Shown one piece after another: positions 40,601 to 45,419 of a DNA stretch of 64,000 nucleotides. Position 1 is the first letter of the stretch. Every line of letters begins with the position of its first letter. The translations under genes and the position numbers were made by a program. The stretch spans positions 124,001 through 188,000 of the forward strand of contig JAOTOM010003965.1 in NCBI GenBank assembly GCA_034440615.1, written 5' to 3'. The notes under the pieces are model-generated. The model made no database searches, was not told the origin of the DNA, and saw only the letters and a program-made list of their open reading frames with translations. This stretch comes from Ashinkailepas kermadecensis. Its lineage: Eukaryota; Arthropoda; Thecostraca; Neolepadidae.

Positions 40601-42458
40601 TACAGCTATAGACGGTCACTACGATAATAGTACAACTATGGACGGTCACCGTGACAGCCGTACGACTATAGACCGTCACCATGACAGCCGTACGACTATA
40701 GACGGTCACTACGATAATAGTACAACTATAGACTGTCACCGTGACAGCCGTACGACTATAGACCGTCACCGTGACAGCCGTACGACTATAGACGGTCACT
40801 ACGATAATAGTACAACTATAGACCGTCACCGTGACAGCCGTACGACTATAGACCGTCACCGTGACAGCCGTACAACTATAGACCGTCAACGTGACAGCAA
40901 GGGGATACACCGAATTGCAGTCACCATTGGCTTGGCGGGAACCACAAAAAGACAAAAACTTGAAATTTTCTTGCTTGTTTTGCTTTCAAACCGCTACCAA
41001 TTTCATGCGAATGATGGCTTGTGAGTTTACCGAGGACCCGAAGTTGTCCCAGAAGAGCGACGGAAACTTGATCGAGATGGTGCCAAAATTTAGTGGAAGA
41101 ATACCCGAACACTGCTCCTTATCCATTTTGTCGTGTAGTTACTACGGTGGGAAAATGCGCATCCAATAAGTGAAGATCGGTCGGAAGACTAAGCCGAGGG
41201 CTTTATACCGAAGGTCATCAAAGCCCGCTCCCGATGTCTGTCTGAGCCATGGCAAACCGGCAACACAAACGTCACCTGAACGTTAGAACCGACATGCAAC
41301 CAACAACTGTGCAAAGGTGTCTTCACCACATTACAGTGCGTGGGTGAGGGTGGCAGATCGCCCCTTCCCTGAGGTCTCCTTTTATTAATTTCCGAATCTT
41401 TTGACCTACATCACCAACCTTGGTAAGTTCTCTGAACTATGTTTTAATACGTCCTGTGAAATGTTTTCAGTTCTAGCTTTACCCAAAACAAATACTAGGA
41501 GATAATCAGGAAGGTGAATCTTGTAAATTGTACGGCTTTTGTCAGTGACACGTTGCACATCGACACATTCGGCATTGTGCTGTACAGAACGGTGATATAC
41601 GATATGCGGTTGTTTATTTCGTTCATAGCGTATTTAGGATGCTTCTGAAGGATGTGAACTGGTATCTCAGTTGTGATCAGTGGAGGATATTGGAAGCAAA
41701 ATGGCGAGGTTGAAGGTTAAATACATACCTAATACATCAATACTCGAGCCACCAAAAGTATTCATACCCTTTTCCTAAGATTTCTCCCTAATTTTCGAGC
41801 CCGACTCATGATTGGAACAAATATTTCATGCTTCCTGGCATATTTGCATCAGAAGCAGGAATCCTGCCCATCTATTTTATAGATGTATTCAGAAGCAAAA
41901 TCTCGGGCACGAGTTACTCGTGCCTATAACAGTTCCCTCCAATACGTACACGAGGGTGAAACAAGCGTTTTCATGTGAAAATTGCGTAGCCCATACACGG
42001 TAAACTTATTTCCTAATGCAAAATGAAAAATCTTAAATCCATGGTTATCCCGTGCCCAAATATACCCTTGCTGTTGCCCCTTGTCCCTCGTTACACTACT
42101 GTGCAAATCATATCTACAATCTACACTCAGTTGCATGTTCGGTATATCTGTTGTGTACGAGGGGCTCCTGCAAATTACGTAGTACCTCAAAATTGAGGTT
42201 CTTCCAATACTTAACCGCGAAAACGTGTGACGAATTTTGTGCTGCTTCACTAACGCGAACAAACACTCCCGACAAGAGAATTTCGCATCACAAGTGCATG
42301 CCGATTTAATCACAAAAGCACATTCTGCCATAATACAGCAGTAAACAGCCACAGGCAGCAGGTTGGAGCTCCCGTCACCTGTTGACGTAGGCGGAGCACA
42401 GTGGCGCCGCTAGCAGCGCCAGCATAGGAAGCCACATTCTGTACGGCAGGCCGGCCAT
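10512..42458 (-). CDS. A2M: alpha-2-macroglobulin, 5' half of gene (16 exons)
   Basis: Secreted broad-range protease trap of the thioester protein family. I joined 16 exons by homology and phase: 42379-42458, 34857-35041, 30900-31012, 26434-26559, 25836-25952, 24826-24980, 24166-24313, 22680-22763, 21652-21801, 20582-20697, 18604-18775, 17849-18067, 14585-14758, 13879-13969, 12995-13253, 10512-10617. Most have GT donors and AG acceptors close to consensus, and every phase closes, giving about 765 residues. The order is signal peptide, MG1, MG2 (QTDKFKYKAGQ), MG3 (VAEFVLPRFEV, YTFGKPL), MG4, MG5, MG6 (ISAVDRSVELL) and the start of the bait region. Cysteines in LKCTG, AECFQN and NSLCGI fall where vertebrate A2M has them, favouring A2M over C3 or CD109. 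MG7, CUB, thioester and receptor-binding domains are not in the window and should lie left of base 1. Products and splicing are inferred; no transcript was seen. Confidence 0.93.
10812..11385. repeat. 91-bp minisatellite, about 6 copies
   Basis: TCAGAGACGCATGAGA recurs at 10921, 11012, 11103, 11194, 11285 and, truncated, 11376, an exact 91-bp period. It lies about 200 bp upstream of A2M exon 16 in transcript direction. Confidence 0.95.
11386..12990. other. intronic, no gene seen
   Basis: A2M intron 15. It contains a two-copy direct repeat of about 36 bp at 12113-12182 (TTGCAGGCACTACATGGCTG) and otherwise nothing recognised. Confidence 0.6.
12995..13253 (-). CDS. A2M: A2M exon 15: MG6 and start of bait region
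   Basis: Eighty-five codons, AVDRSVELLSSANKLTASRV to LQPQLP. 'AVD.SV.LL......L....V...L' is diagnostic of MG6. YCKRR sits where A2M has a Cys after the short loop, and SDVVGGFERL fits the helix before the bait region. Acceptor CTGCCGCAG, donor GTAGGTGG. The second half is poorly conserved, as usual for this part of the family. Confidence 0.93.
13275..13556. repeat. degenerate ~30-bp array
   Basis: Units with CACGGTACCATAACCTGAC and variants, about 9 copies. It starts some 25 bp upstream of the A2M exon 15 acceptor. Confidence 0.85.
13879..13969 (-). CDS. A2M: A2M exon 14: MG5/MG6 junction
   Basis: Thirty codons plus one base: VSVSWDRKQVQPGESATFSV to NSLCGI. It matches 'V.LSFSPSQ..P.S...L.V...P.S.C.L' of A2M. 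The 91-nt exon ends in T before GTAAGTGG, and with CG of exon 15 gives the Ser of GISAVDRSV. Confidence 0.95.
14090..14408. repeat. 36-bp minisatellite, about 9 copies
   Basis: Alternating versions of a 36-bp unit (CAGAGCATCAAGCTGCCCCA and CAGAGCGTCAAGCTACCCCG). Twelve codons long, hence long open frames on both strands that are not genes. It lies in the A2M intron between exons 13 and 14. Confidence 0.93.
14585..14758 (-). CDS. A2M: A2M exon 13: MG5
   Basis: Fifty-eight codons, VMARGQIVTQGYASG to VAECFQNT. It matches the A2M run '..MAKG.IV..G', 'P...LLIY.V...G.V..DS...V..C..N'. Acceptor ACCATTTCAG, donor GTACGT. VAECFQNT carries the conserved Cys that in vertebrate A2M pairs with the one in LKCTG (exon 12). 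Confidence 0.96.
14960..15980. other. intronic, no gene seen
   Basis: Non-coding stretch of the A2M intron between exons 12 and 13; A/T-rich from 15600 on. No repeat was recognised before the SINE. Confidence 0.6.
15999..16313 (+). mobile_element. tRNA-derived SINE with amplified B box
   Basis: Begins GCCCGTAGCTGCGTGGTTAA (A box) and carries GGTTCGATTC (B box). The anticodon-to-T-arm part (CTGGCACGCCAGTGGTGCGG) is repeated about five times, giving five B-box-like words between 16046 and 16217. The ends are flanked by 16-bp direct repeats with three differences (15983-15998 and 16314-16329), probably an old target duplication. It lies in the A2M intron between exons 12 and 13. Confidence 0.75.
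16330..17840. other. intronic, no gene seen
   Basis: Same intron. 16390-16600 and 16960-17320 hold C/G-rich degraded repeats, including GGCGCCCCTC-type words repeated four to five times near 16995-17250. No coding signal. Confidence 0.5.
17849..18067 (-). CDS. A2M: A2M exon 12: MG4/MG5
   Basis: Seventy-three codons. WFSPTNSYIVLEPL and GLKCTGSLSLSI match human A2M 'YSPSQSF...EP' and 'LPCG.......'. It opens with a low-complexity Pro/Ser stretch (LGPTTPSRPSSSSR), so the exact acceptor (TTCTCTTCAG) rests on phase 0 with exon 11. Donor GTAAGT. Confidence 0.9.
18150..18256. repeat. 26-bp array, 4 copies
   Basis: GATCAGATCAGAGTGTGGTA repeated with AAACAGT or AAATAGT. It lies about 85 bp upstream of the A2M exon 12 acceptor. 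Confidence 0.9.
18604..18775 (-). CDS. A2M: A2M exon 11: MG4 end
   Basis: Fifty-seven codons after a split Gly codon: VSLSRQSYNSLPIIVPVPAP to LDPGLLSVRIS. The '...EYRTNEDGRVKYFIP' part fits the 'T...G...F.IP' strand of MG4. Acceptor GCCCGCAG, donor GTAAAT. Phase fits exons 10 and 12. Confidence 0.88.
18780..18965. repeat. degenerate array beside exon 11 acceptor
   Basis: GAGACAGAGTC and ACACGTTGAGAGAC words recur five to six times at irregular 25-40 bp spacing, starting about 10 bp from the exon 11 acceptor. Confidence 0.7.
18966..20570. other. intronic, no gene seen
   Basis: A2M intron 10. It contains a short (TA)n run near 19292; otherwise unique-looking. Confidence 0.6.
20582..20697 (-). 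CDS. A2M: A2M exon 10: MG4
   Basis: Thirty-eight codons plus two bases, ATLRDEDSQVLEGELVEMCY to KKHTGA. It resembles the MG4 stretch 'G...L.D.DG..L.GE.V...'. Acceptor GTGGGCAG at 20698, donor GTAAGTGG. The acceptor and the first 15 nt of the exon are repeated ten times upstream at exactly 90-bp spacing. Confidence 0.85.
20698..21614. repeat. 90-bp minisatellite copying exon 10 acceptor
   Basis: GTGGCCTGCCCAC recurs at 20782, 20872, 20962, 21052, 21142, 21232, 21322, 21412, 21502 and 21592, exactly 90 bp apart, after the true site at 20692. On the minus strand each unit reads GTGGGCAG|GCCACGC(C/T)CCG, that is, the exon 10 acceptor and first 15 exon bases (last ones GAC). In all ten, the exon frame then meets TAG directly after that Asp codon. 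Units are 95 percent or more alike, so the array is young. Confidence 0.97.
21652..21801 (-). CDS. A2M: A2M exon 9: MG3/MG4 boundary
   Basis: Fifty codons, VSVSTNVTESGTGLVQT to FVKPGLSYTGY. The pattern 'V.E..TG........I.....  F.DS.F.PGL.Y.G' is the typical entry to MG4. It has a basic KRRRRT run. Acceptor CCGGCAG, donor GTAAGT. The acceptor is only a dozen bases from the end of a large array (21815-22475). Confidence 0.93.
21815..22475. repeat. ~15/30-bp array (CCCGTCACACGA/CCCATAACACCA)
   Basis: Two related 15-bp words, ACCCGTCACACG and ACCCATAACACC, alternate some 44 times. It fills nearly all of the intron between A2M exons 8 and 9 and ends about a dozen bases from the exon 9 acceptor. 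Open frames through it are an effect of the 3n unit. Confidence 0.95.
22680..22763 (-). CDS. A2M: A2M exon 8: MG3 end
   Basis: Twenty-eight codons, TGPDGCVEIDFILSKIGL to LNAYR, phase 0 at both ends, acceptor TTTCAG, donor GTGAGC. 'GC......' followed by a short strand is the usual end of MG3. The fit comes mainly from phase and position, with moderate sequence likeness. Confidence 0.88.
22770..23890. other. intronic, no gene seen
   Basis: A2M intron 7, non-repeat part. No coding signal. Confidence 0.6.
23895..24165. repeat. array copying exon 7 end and donor
   Basis: On the minus strand the exon ends CTGACGAG|GTACATC. Within 270 bp downstream CTGACGAG|GTATGTC, CTGATGAAGTACAGT, TTGATGAGGTACGTT, CCGATAAGGTACATC and similar words recur about ten times at 20-30 bp spacing. 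Several keep GTA[CT].. as a possible donor. More diverged than the exon 10 array, so older. Confidence 0.85.
24166..24313 (-). CDS. A2M: A2M exon 7: MG3
   Basis: Forty-nine codons after a split Leu codon: YTFGKPLTSALVKIRV... to NVTLTDE. 'YT(Y/F)GKPV.G...' directly follows 'VC.L' in A2M, as here. The acceptor is CTGCCACAG and the donor GACGAG|GTACATC. The donor and the end of the exon are echoed about ten times in the following intron. Confidence 0.93.
24325..24480. repeat. ACATCAGGTCAGCTG array
   Basis: About seven degenerate copies of a 20-23 bp unit with CATCAGGTCAG, starting some 15 bp upstream of the exon 7 acceptor. Exon 7 is thus bracketed by arrays on both sides. Confidence 0.85.
24826..24980 (-). 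CDS. A2M: A2M exon 6: MG2/MG3 link, VEEFVLPKFEV motif
   Basis: Starts GIWTIQVKRGDRIVRQNFEV and contains VAEFVLPRFEVTVTGPKF, the strongly conserved macroglobulin linker into MG3. It ends in FKVCA plus two bases. The acceptor is GTCTCCTAG and the donor GTGAGTGG. A partial second copy of the acceptor region lies about 90 nt upstream (25040-25100). Confidence 0.96.
24941..25100. repeat. partial duplication of exon 6 acceptor
   Basis: TGGATGGTCCAGATACCCTA with GGAGACGG (true acceptor side, 24964-24993) is copied as TGGATGGCCCAGATGTCCTA (from 25053) followed by GGGAGACGG. The copy still offers TAG before GACATCTGGGC on the minus strand. A two-unit array, perhaps an early stage. Confidence 0.7.
25437..25735. 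repeat. 40-bp minisatellite, about 7 copies
   Basis: GGCCGTCCATCGGACACCAG then TGGCAACACCCGGCAAAGGT. It lies in the A2M intron between exons 5 and 6. A unit of 40 is not a multiple of three, so all frames are visited. Confidence 0.95.
25836..25952 (-). CDS. A2M: A2M exon 5: MG2 end
   Basis: Thirty-nine codons, IDQIFITTPANTRLAQF to FQLTDEPPL. It matches the family pattern 'I.I..P.GNR.AQ...... G..QL.F.L.DEP.LG'. Phase 0 at both ends, donor GTGAGTGAG. Joining to exon 6 restores DEPPL-GIWTIQV. Confidence 0.95.
26190..26433. repeat. array copying exon 4 end and donor
   Basis: On the minus strand exon 4 ends ACAGCTTTAGAGGAGACG|GT and the following 240 nt repeat this as ACAGCTCTAGAGGAGACG|GT, ACAGCTATGGAGGAGACC|GT, ACAACTTTAGAGGAGACG|GC and so on, about seven units of 29-37 bp. 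Most retain a donor-like GTGAGG or GTGAAG. The frame stays open for about 60 codons. Confidence 0.93.
26434..26559 (-). CDS. A2M: A2M exon 4: MG2 start
   Basis: Forty-two codons, VSVRPFELVTLVQTDKFKYK through FRVVTLRSDLTALEET. The QTDK.KYKAGQ...FRVV block is the clearest signature of MG2 in the macroglobulin family. The acceptor is CCGTCCTCAG and the donor GAGACG|GTGAGG. The tail of the exon and its donor are copied repeatedly in the adjoining intron. Confidence 0.95.
26580..28340. other. intronic, no gene seen
   Basis: A2M intron 3, A/T-rich. No exon, transposon or array recognised apart from scattered short microsatellites. Confidence 0.6.
28345..28740 (+). mobile_element. LINE fragment (CR1/L2-like ORF2 C-terminus)
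   Basis: ERLKKLNMFSLRYRRLRGDL and IEVFKFVHGQEQGYL are the signature of the C-terminal end of CR1/L2-type ORF2 ('L.L..LE.RR.RGDLIE.FK...G'). After a frame change near 28620 it continues as TNRVVEHWNQLPGTIV, the usual last motif. It is truncated at the 5' side and belongs to a different subfamily from the LINE at 58 kb. Confidence 0.85.
28775..29320 (+). repeat. 166-bp tandem repeat made from a LINE 3' end
   Basis: Directly after the LINE fragment a block containing GGAGTTTG, AAGTGAGTCTCTTATTAAG and CAGTGGATTC repeats with a period of 166 bp (CAGTGGATTC at 28873 and 29039), about 2.5 copies. It ends in an A/T-rich tail with repeated TTTATGAC. Probably LINE 3' UTR amplified in place. Confidence 0.7.
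29330..30050. other. intronic, no gene seen
   Basis: Includes a degenerate GGACTAGCGACTGGTAGC-type repeat at about 29620-29790 (three to four copies). No coding signal. Confidence 0.55.
30064..30135. repeat. 12-bp array (ACCCAGTACCAG)
   Basis: Five copies of CCAGACCCAGTA at the far end of the 33-bp array, sharing CCCAGTACCA with it, hence probably derived from it. Confidence 0.9.
30121..30899. repeat. 33-bp minisatellite copying exon 3 donor
   Basis: On the minus strand the array starts exactly at the exon 3 donor, CACCG|GTCAGTGGTACTGG. The same words return every 33 bp as CACCTACCG|GTCAGTGG, some 23 units. Three units (near 30268, 30569 and 30736) carry GTGAGTGG, a better donor than the true site. 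The exon 3 frame stays open through the array as far as 30567, adding VSGTGTMGHLP repeats if splicing is delayed. One unit is 32 bp and shifts the frame near 30712. Confidence 0.95.
30900..31012 (-). CDS. A2M: A2M exon 3: MG1, last part
   Basis: Thirty-seven codons after a split Ala codon. It includes CFDFFVPKSV and MFLRATVSSG, matching the 'F.VP...  L.ATV.G' end of MG1. The acceptor is TATGTTTCAG. The donor is CACCG|GTCAGTGG at 30899/30900, chosen because it gives phase 0 into exon 4. The next 780 nt are a 33-bp array that repeats this same donor, so the exact exon end is less sure than elsewhere. Confidence 0.8.
31210..32920. repeat. 1.7-kb CACCAGAGCC array
   Basis: Built from CCACCAGAGCC, CGTCACCAGA and CCCACCACCAGA words in units of 12-39 bp, with higher-order blocks. 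Lies in A2M intron 2. Long open frames on both strands (631 and 594 codons on the plus strand) follow from the 3n units and lack any start or promoter context. Confidence 0.97.
32990..34372. repeat. 36-bp minisatellite, about 38 copies
   Basis: Unit with TTGGTATACACGTGTGGCCC and AGGGCTGCGGCTGGCC. Variants swap TATACACGTG for CATACACGGG. Many units hold the E-box CACGTG. Frames of over 450 codons are open on both strands by repetition only. Confidence 0.97.
34380..34856. other. intronic, no gene seen
   Basis: A2M intron 2 next to exon 2; no repeat or coding signal. Confidence 0.6.
34857..35041 (-). CDS. A2M: A2M exon 2: MG1, first part
   Basis: Encodes GFLLSAPKVLLAGTSERICV and on to KKSPFS, the first strands of MG1 (compare 'APKVLRAG...V.V' in the family). 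The acceptor is CACTTGACAG and the donor GTGAGTGC. An alternative model starts at an ATG at 35160 that adds its own signal-like stretch (MSRAFVTLLACAAGAFA) without splicing. It is less likely because 17-20 extra residues would then precede MG1, but an alternative first exon is possible. Confidence 0.88.
35050..35750. other. intron 1 near exon 2; exon-like piece only
   Basis: Contains an ORF start at 35160 (see exon 2) and an exon-like piece at 35332-35440 with good splice signals but no fitting phase. Confidence 0.5.
35780..36930. repeat. degenerate purine-skewed GAGGCCC array
   Basis: About 1.1 kb in which GGAGGCCCC, GAAATGAGACGAGG and ATAGGAGG recur at roughly 25-35 bp with many changes. 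The plus strand is strongly G/A rich. An old array, inside A2M intron 1. Confidence 0.75.
36935..38040. other. no gene seen
   Basis: Intron 1. Non-repeat DNA with only short frames. Confidence 0.6.
38052..38175. repeat. AGGTC pentamer array with duplicated flank
   Basis: (AGGTC)n with ACAGATCCTCGGTCTCAGGT copied on both sides (38041 and 38141), so one 100-bp unit was duplicated around the pentamers. Similar GGTCA runs occur at 57010-57030 and 57770-57790. It is not the arthropod telomere repeat TTAGG. Confidence 0.85.
38180..38640. other. no gene seen
   Basis: Intron 1 DNA without recognised features. Confidence 0.55.
38640..38850. repeat. dispersed repeat, second copy
   Basis: Homologous to 7335-7510 at roughly 70 percent by eye. 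It runs straight into the ACTACAACACCC array at 38848, which may have grown from its end. Confidence 0.55.
38848..39285. repeat. CCCAACTACAACA array
   Basis: Alternating 13-bp (ACCCAACTACAAC) and 16-bp variants, about 31 copies over 440 bp. Grows out of the dispersed repeat at 38640. Confidence 0.96.
39300..40270. other. no gene seen
   Basis: Intron 1. A 20-bp direct repeat (CAGGCCATGTGGCCTCCACA and CAGGCCACGTGGCCTCCACA) lies at 40048-40090. Confidence 0.55.
40275..40905. repeat. 30-bp minisatellite, about 21 copies
   Basis: Unit with TAGACCGTCACCGTGACAGC and CGTACAACTA. Each contains the near-palindrome GTCACCGTGAC. Ten codons long, so a 228-codon frame (TIDRHRDSR repeats) is open but not credible as a gene. 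Confidence 0.97.
40910..42370. other. no gene seen
   Basis: Start of A2M intron 1; A/T-rich, no recognised repeat or exon. Confidence 0.6.
42379..42458 (-). CDS. A2M: A2M exon 1: signal peptide
   Basis: Encodes 26 residues, MAGLPYRMWLPMLALLAAP then LCSAYVN, a good secretory signal: a basic residue, a Leu/Ala core and a small-residue cleavage site near CSA. It ends in AG before a GTGACG donor (phase 2). Joining to 35041 restores an Arg codon and reads SAYVNRGFLLSAPKVL, the usual start of macroglobulins, where the signal peptide runs straight into MG1. Reading is open upstream into the 42.6-43.1 kb array, so this ATG was chosen for the signal peptide and the promoter spacing. Confidence 0.8.
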
Positions 42459-42477
42459 CTCGCAGCGCCACGTCGCA

Positions 42478-42516
42478 CTCACTGGGGGCAGCAGCAGCCC
42501 GGCCAGCCTTATAGGT
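42478..42516 (-). promoter_or_regulatory. putative TATA/initiator core promoter of A2M
   Basis: On the minus strand CCTATAAGG places TATAAG at 42513-42508, and CAGT, the core of the arthropod initiator, lies at 42484-42481. The spacing of about 31 nt is that expected of a TATA-Inr promoter. A start near 42483 would leave a 5' leader of about 25 nt before the ATG at 42458. The motif match and spacing are seen; promoter activity is inferred. Confidence 0.5.
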
Positions 42517-42607
42517 CGTGTCGGTGATGTGATGGACAGGTGACGTTCCCCGGGGCGACACACGACAGCGACGGCGGCCGACGCCGGCCCGGTCGGCTGC
42601 ACCGGAG

Positions 42608-43090
42608 GTGCCACACACGGACAACGCGACGGAGCACGGACAGCACAGGAGGGGGCACGGACAACACAGGAGGGGACACGGACAACGCGACGGAGCACGG
42701 ACAGCACAGAAGAGGACACGGACAACACAGGAGGGAACACGGACAACGCGACGGAGCACGGACAGCACAGAAGAGGACACGGACAACACAGGAGGGGGCA
42801 CGGACAACGCGACGGAGCACGGACAGCACAGAAGAGGACACGGACAACACAGGAGGGGACACGGACAACGCGACGGAGCACGGACAGCACAGAAGAGGAC
42901 ACGGACAACACAGGAGGGAACACGGACAACGCGACGGAGCACGGACAGCACAGGAGGGGACACGGACAACGCGACGGAGCACGGACAGCACAGAAGAGGA
43001 CACGGACAACACAGGAGGGGACACGGACAACGCGACGGAGCACGGACAGGGCCCGGGAGGGGACTCGGACACGTGGAGCGCGGACAACAC
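42608..43090. repeat. array upstream of the A2M promoter
   Basis: Blocks of CGACGGAGCACGGACAGCAC, AGAAGAGGACACGGACAAC and ACAGGAGGGGACACGGACAA in higher-order units of about 60-80 bp. It starts about 95 bp upstream of the TATA box. The sense strand of A2M is C/T rich here. Confidence 0.93.
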
Positions 43091-43099
43091 AGGGGAGCA

Positions 43100-44550
43100 T
43101 GGACAACGTGCGAAACACTGAAGCACAAGGAACACAAGCAAAACAGAACTCGGACAAAACGGGGAGCATTGACAACAAGGAAAACACGAGAGCACGGGCG
43201 GCACAGGGACGCTTCGCTTCATATTACACACTTACTAAACTCGAACTTTGAATAAACATCACCGAGCCAACCAACTTTTAGGATTTAGAAAGAAACGTGC
43301 ATTCCCACCACGGAAGTGAGCATTCTGAGTGGCTGAAGATGTTGACCTGCAGACTCCTGGGCGATCAAATTCCCTACCACTCCCGCCTCCACAGACAGCA
43401 CCAATATTTTGAAACCATCACAAATTCTTGCATATATATGGATACACGTATATCTGAGGACAGAAGCAAGAGTCATGAACTTAGTGCGACGCACGTCACC
43501 AGAGATTCCGCCGTGACCCAGATATACTTTGTCAGCTGAATTCGCTTATACTTTATCACCTTTCAATTCCGCTTTATTTTACTTTCGTACCCAATTTCTT
43601 ATTCTACACGACAAAGTAATGAAAAGTAATTGCAGCCGCACGATACAAATTAATTCATTGCATGCAAGCCAAGCGTTAATGACAGGCTTCTTGGGAGTGG
43701 AACCACAATCGAACTTCACCTGCAGACCGAAGCAACCACTACCATTAATATTCAAGTGTTGTATGCGAGTGTTCGCATGTAATGATCACACGTGAGCACA
43801 TTCAGTCTGAACGTGGCAGCATTAAACACGAATACCGACTGTAAAGTAATATGCTGAAGAACTACTGTCAAGTAGTATACTGATAAGAACGACTGTCGAG
43901 TATCATAATGACAAGAGCAACGGTCGAGGAATATACCGACGAGCATGTATGGAATGGTTGCAATATCATATTCAGAGTGACCAAGAGCACGACCGTAACA
44001 ATGACGTGGACAATGCCTGCAAGCCATTACACTTCGATTGCCAAAGGTTCAGGTGGACTCCAGACCATACATATGCTAGCTCTGTACGAGATAAACATGG
44101 CTAGCAGGTTCATAAAGTATGTTGGAATAGGTCCATATGACAGCGCTGCACTGTGATAACTCGAGGGGAAAATTGACCAGAAATAATTGCGGATAAAGTA
44201 TATTAGTTACAGGGGCGATTTTGGTCTTAATCGAAAGAGCTTCAAATTTGGAACATATGGAGGAGCTTTATTATCTTAAAGATTGCTTAGCCCAGGAATG
44301 TCAGAGGTCATATCTGCTGGAGGGAAGGGAACATTCCGCTCCCTTCATTTTGCTTGCACGAAATATATCGGGAACCAATTGAGGTAGACAGCTCAAATTG
44401 TGCACACACCTACATGAGTACTTAGTGTATATTGTTTTAAAAGATCGACGTCCGGTCATGCATGGTGACATCATAATGACGCCCTAAGCGAAGTCCATGG
44501 GCGCTCATATATTGGATAATTATTAGTTAGCGTTTGCTATGCGAGCATTC
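43100..44550. other. intergenic, no gene seen
   Basis: Between A2M and the Transib-like remnant. Only short frames. Confidence 0.6.
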
Positions 44551-44559
44551 TGCACTGTA

Positions 44560-45245
44560 AATGTGACATAATAATTGTTACGTATAATAGATTCAAGATC
44601 TTGTCCAAAGTGGCTGAAATTAGGCCACAATATATCCCAAGATATGACACACAGGTAGAATATGTGTCTCTGAAGGCACGTCAAGCTGTGTTCCCGTCGT
44701 TAGACGTACCTGAACCACCCGCACGTGGCTGATCCACGACAAGACCCAGTCTCTCCCGGAACTGCTGTTGTAATTTCTTCCTTCTTTCTTTCTTTCACAC
44801 GCATCTTGTTTTCTTCGCCAGACACCGCCCACACTTTGACCTCCAGGCGGTAATAAATGTGGAGAAGGCACTCGAAACATCGAATCCAGACATGCATAGT
44901 TGAGAGACCGAGCGGGCATGTACCCTCGCGGACAGGTCGAGCCGCGGCAGCAGACAGGTTATTTATCTGACGAGGTGTGCACTCACAGATGGTGCATGTC
45001 ATGCTGCTGCCGGTGTTGGTCAGAGCGTTCGTCACCTTGCCGTCAATCATGGTGAGTTGAATATTGTACGCTACTCTGAGACTGGTGCCGTCTGTTGCGG
45101 CGACGTAGGTCGGCCTCAGTAGACGTATATCGGATTCAACACTGTCTCGTTCTTTCCGGGACGCCTCTGCTGTCTCGCGTTTGTATGGGATCCGCAACGG
45201 CCGACAGAAGCGGGCTGAAGACGACGTGGATTGGTCCAGACGCAA
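44560..45245 (-). pseudogene. Transib/RAG1-like transposase remnant
   Basis: Reads SSSARFCRPLRIPYKRETAE, NIQLTMIDGKVTNALTNT, CTICECTPRQINNL, HVWIRCFECLLHIYYRLEVK, then in another frame NDGNTA-stop-RAFRD. This matches a transposase-like family common in arthropod and cnidarian genomes ('MIDGKVCNALT.T.S...C.ICG..PK..NN', 'NDGNTARRFF'). I associate that family with Transib, the relative of RAG1. The Arg codon after NDGNTA has become TGA, and one frame change lies near 44705. Family recognition is firm, the Transib label less so. Confidence 0.6.
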
Positions 45246-45346
45246 GTGCCACCCACCGTCAGTTGCAAAGGCACCCGAGTGGTACAGAACAGATTTTGTT
45301 CTGCAGCTTTATCGCCGTCTCCAATCTATTTGTTTACAGATATACC

Positions 45347-45415
45347 TGTGGCCCAGCGCCCTGGGCCACAGGGCCCAGCGCCCTAACGGTTCCCAGCGCG
45401 CTGGGAACCGTTAGG
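45347..45415. repeat. hairpin plus perfect 34-bp palindrome
   Basis: 45347-45370 has 10-bp arms TGTGGCCCAG / CTGGGCCACA. 45382-45415 is a perfect palindrome with 17-nt arm CCTAACGGTTCCCAGCG and no spacer. GGCCCAGCGCCCT-like words recur between them. The pair lies about 100 bp outside the 5' end of the Transib-like remnant. Confidence 0.9.
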
Positions 45416-45419
45416 TACT

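Noticed and set aside
40338..41024. 228-codon frame of TIDRHRDSR repeats
   Set aside because: A product of the 30-bp array; the antisense frame is equally open.
42310..43231. Cys/Val/Leu-rich frames of 240-275 codons antisense to the 42.6-43.1 kb array
   Set aside because: Repeat translation; the last 26 codons of one frame are the real A2M exon 1 but the upstream part is promoter-side array.
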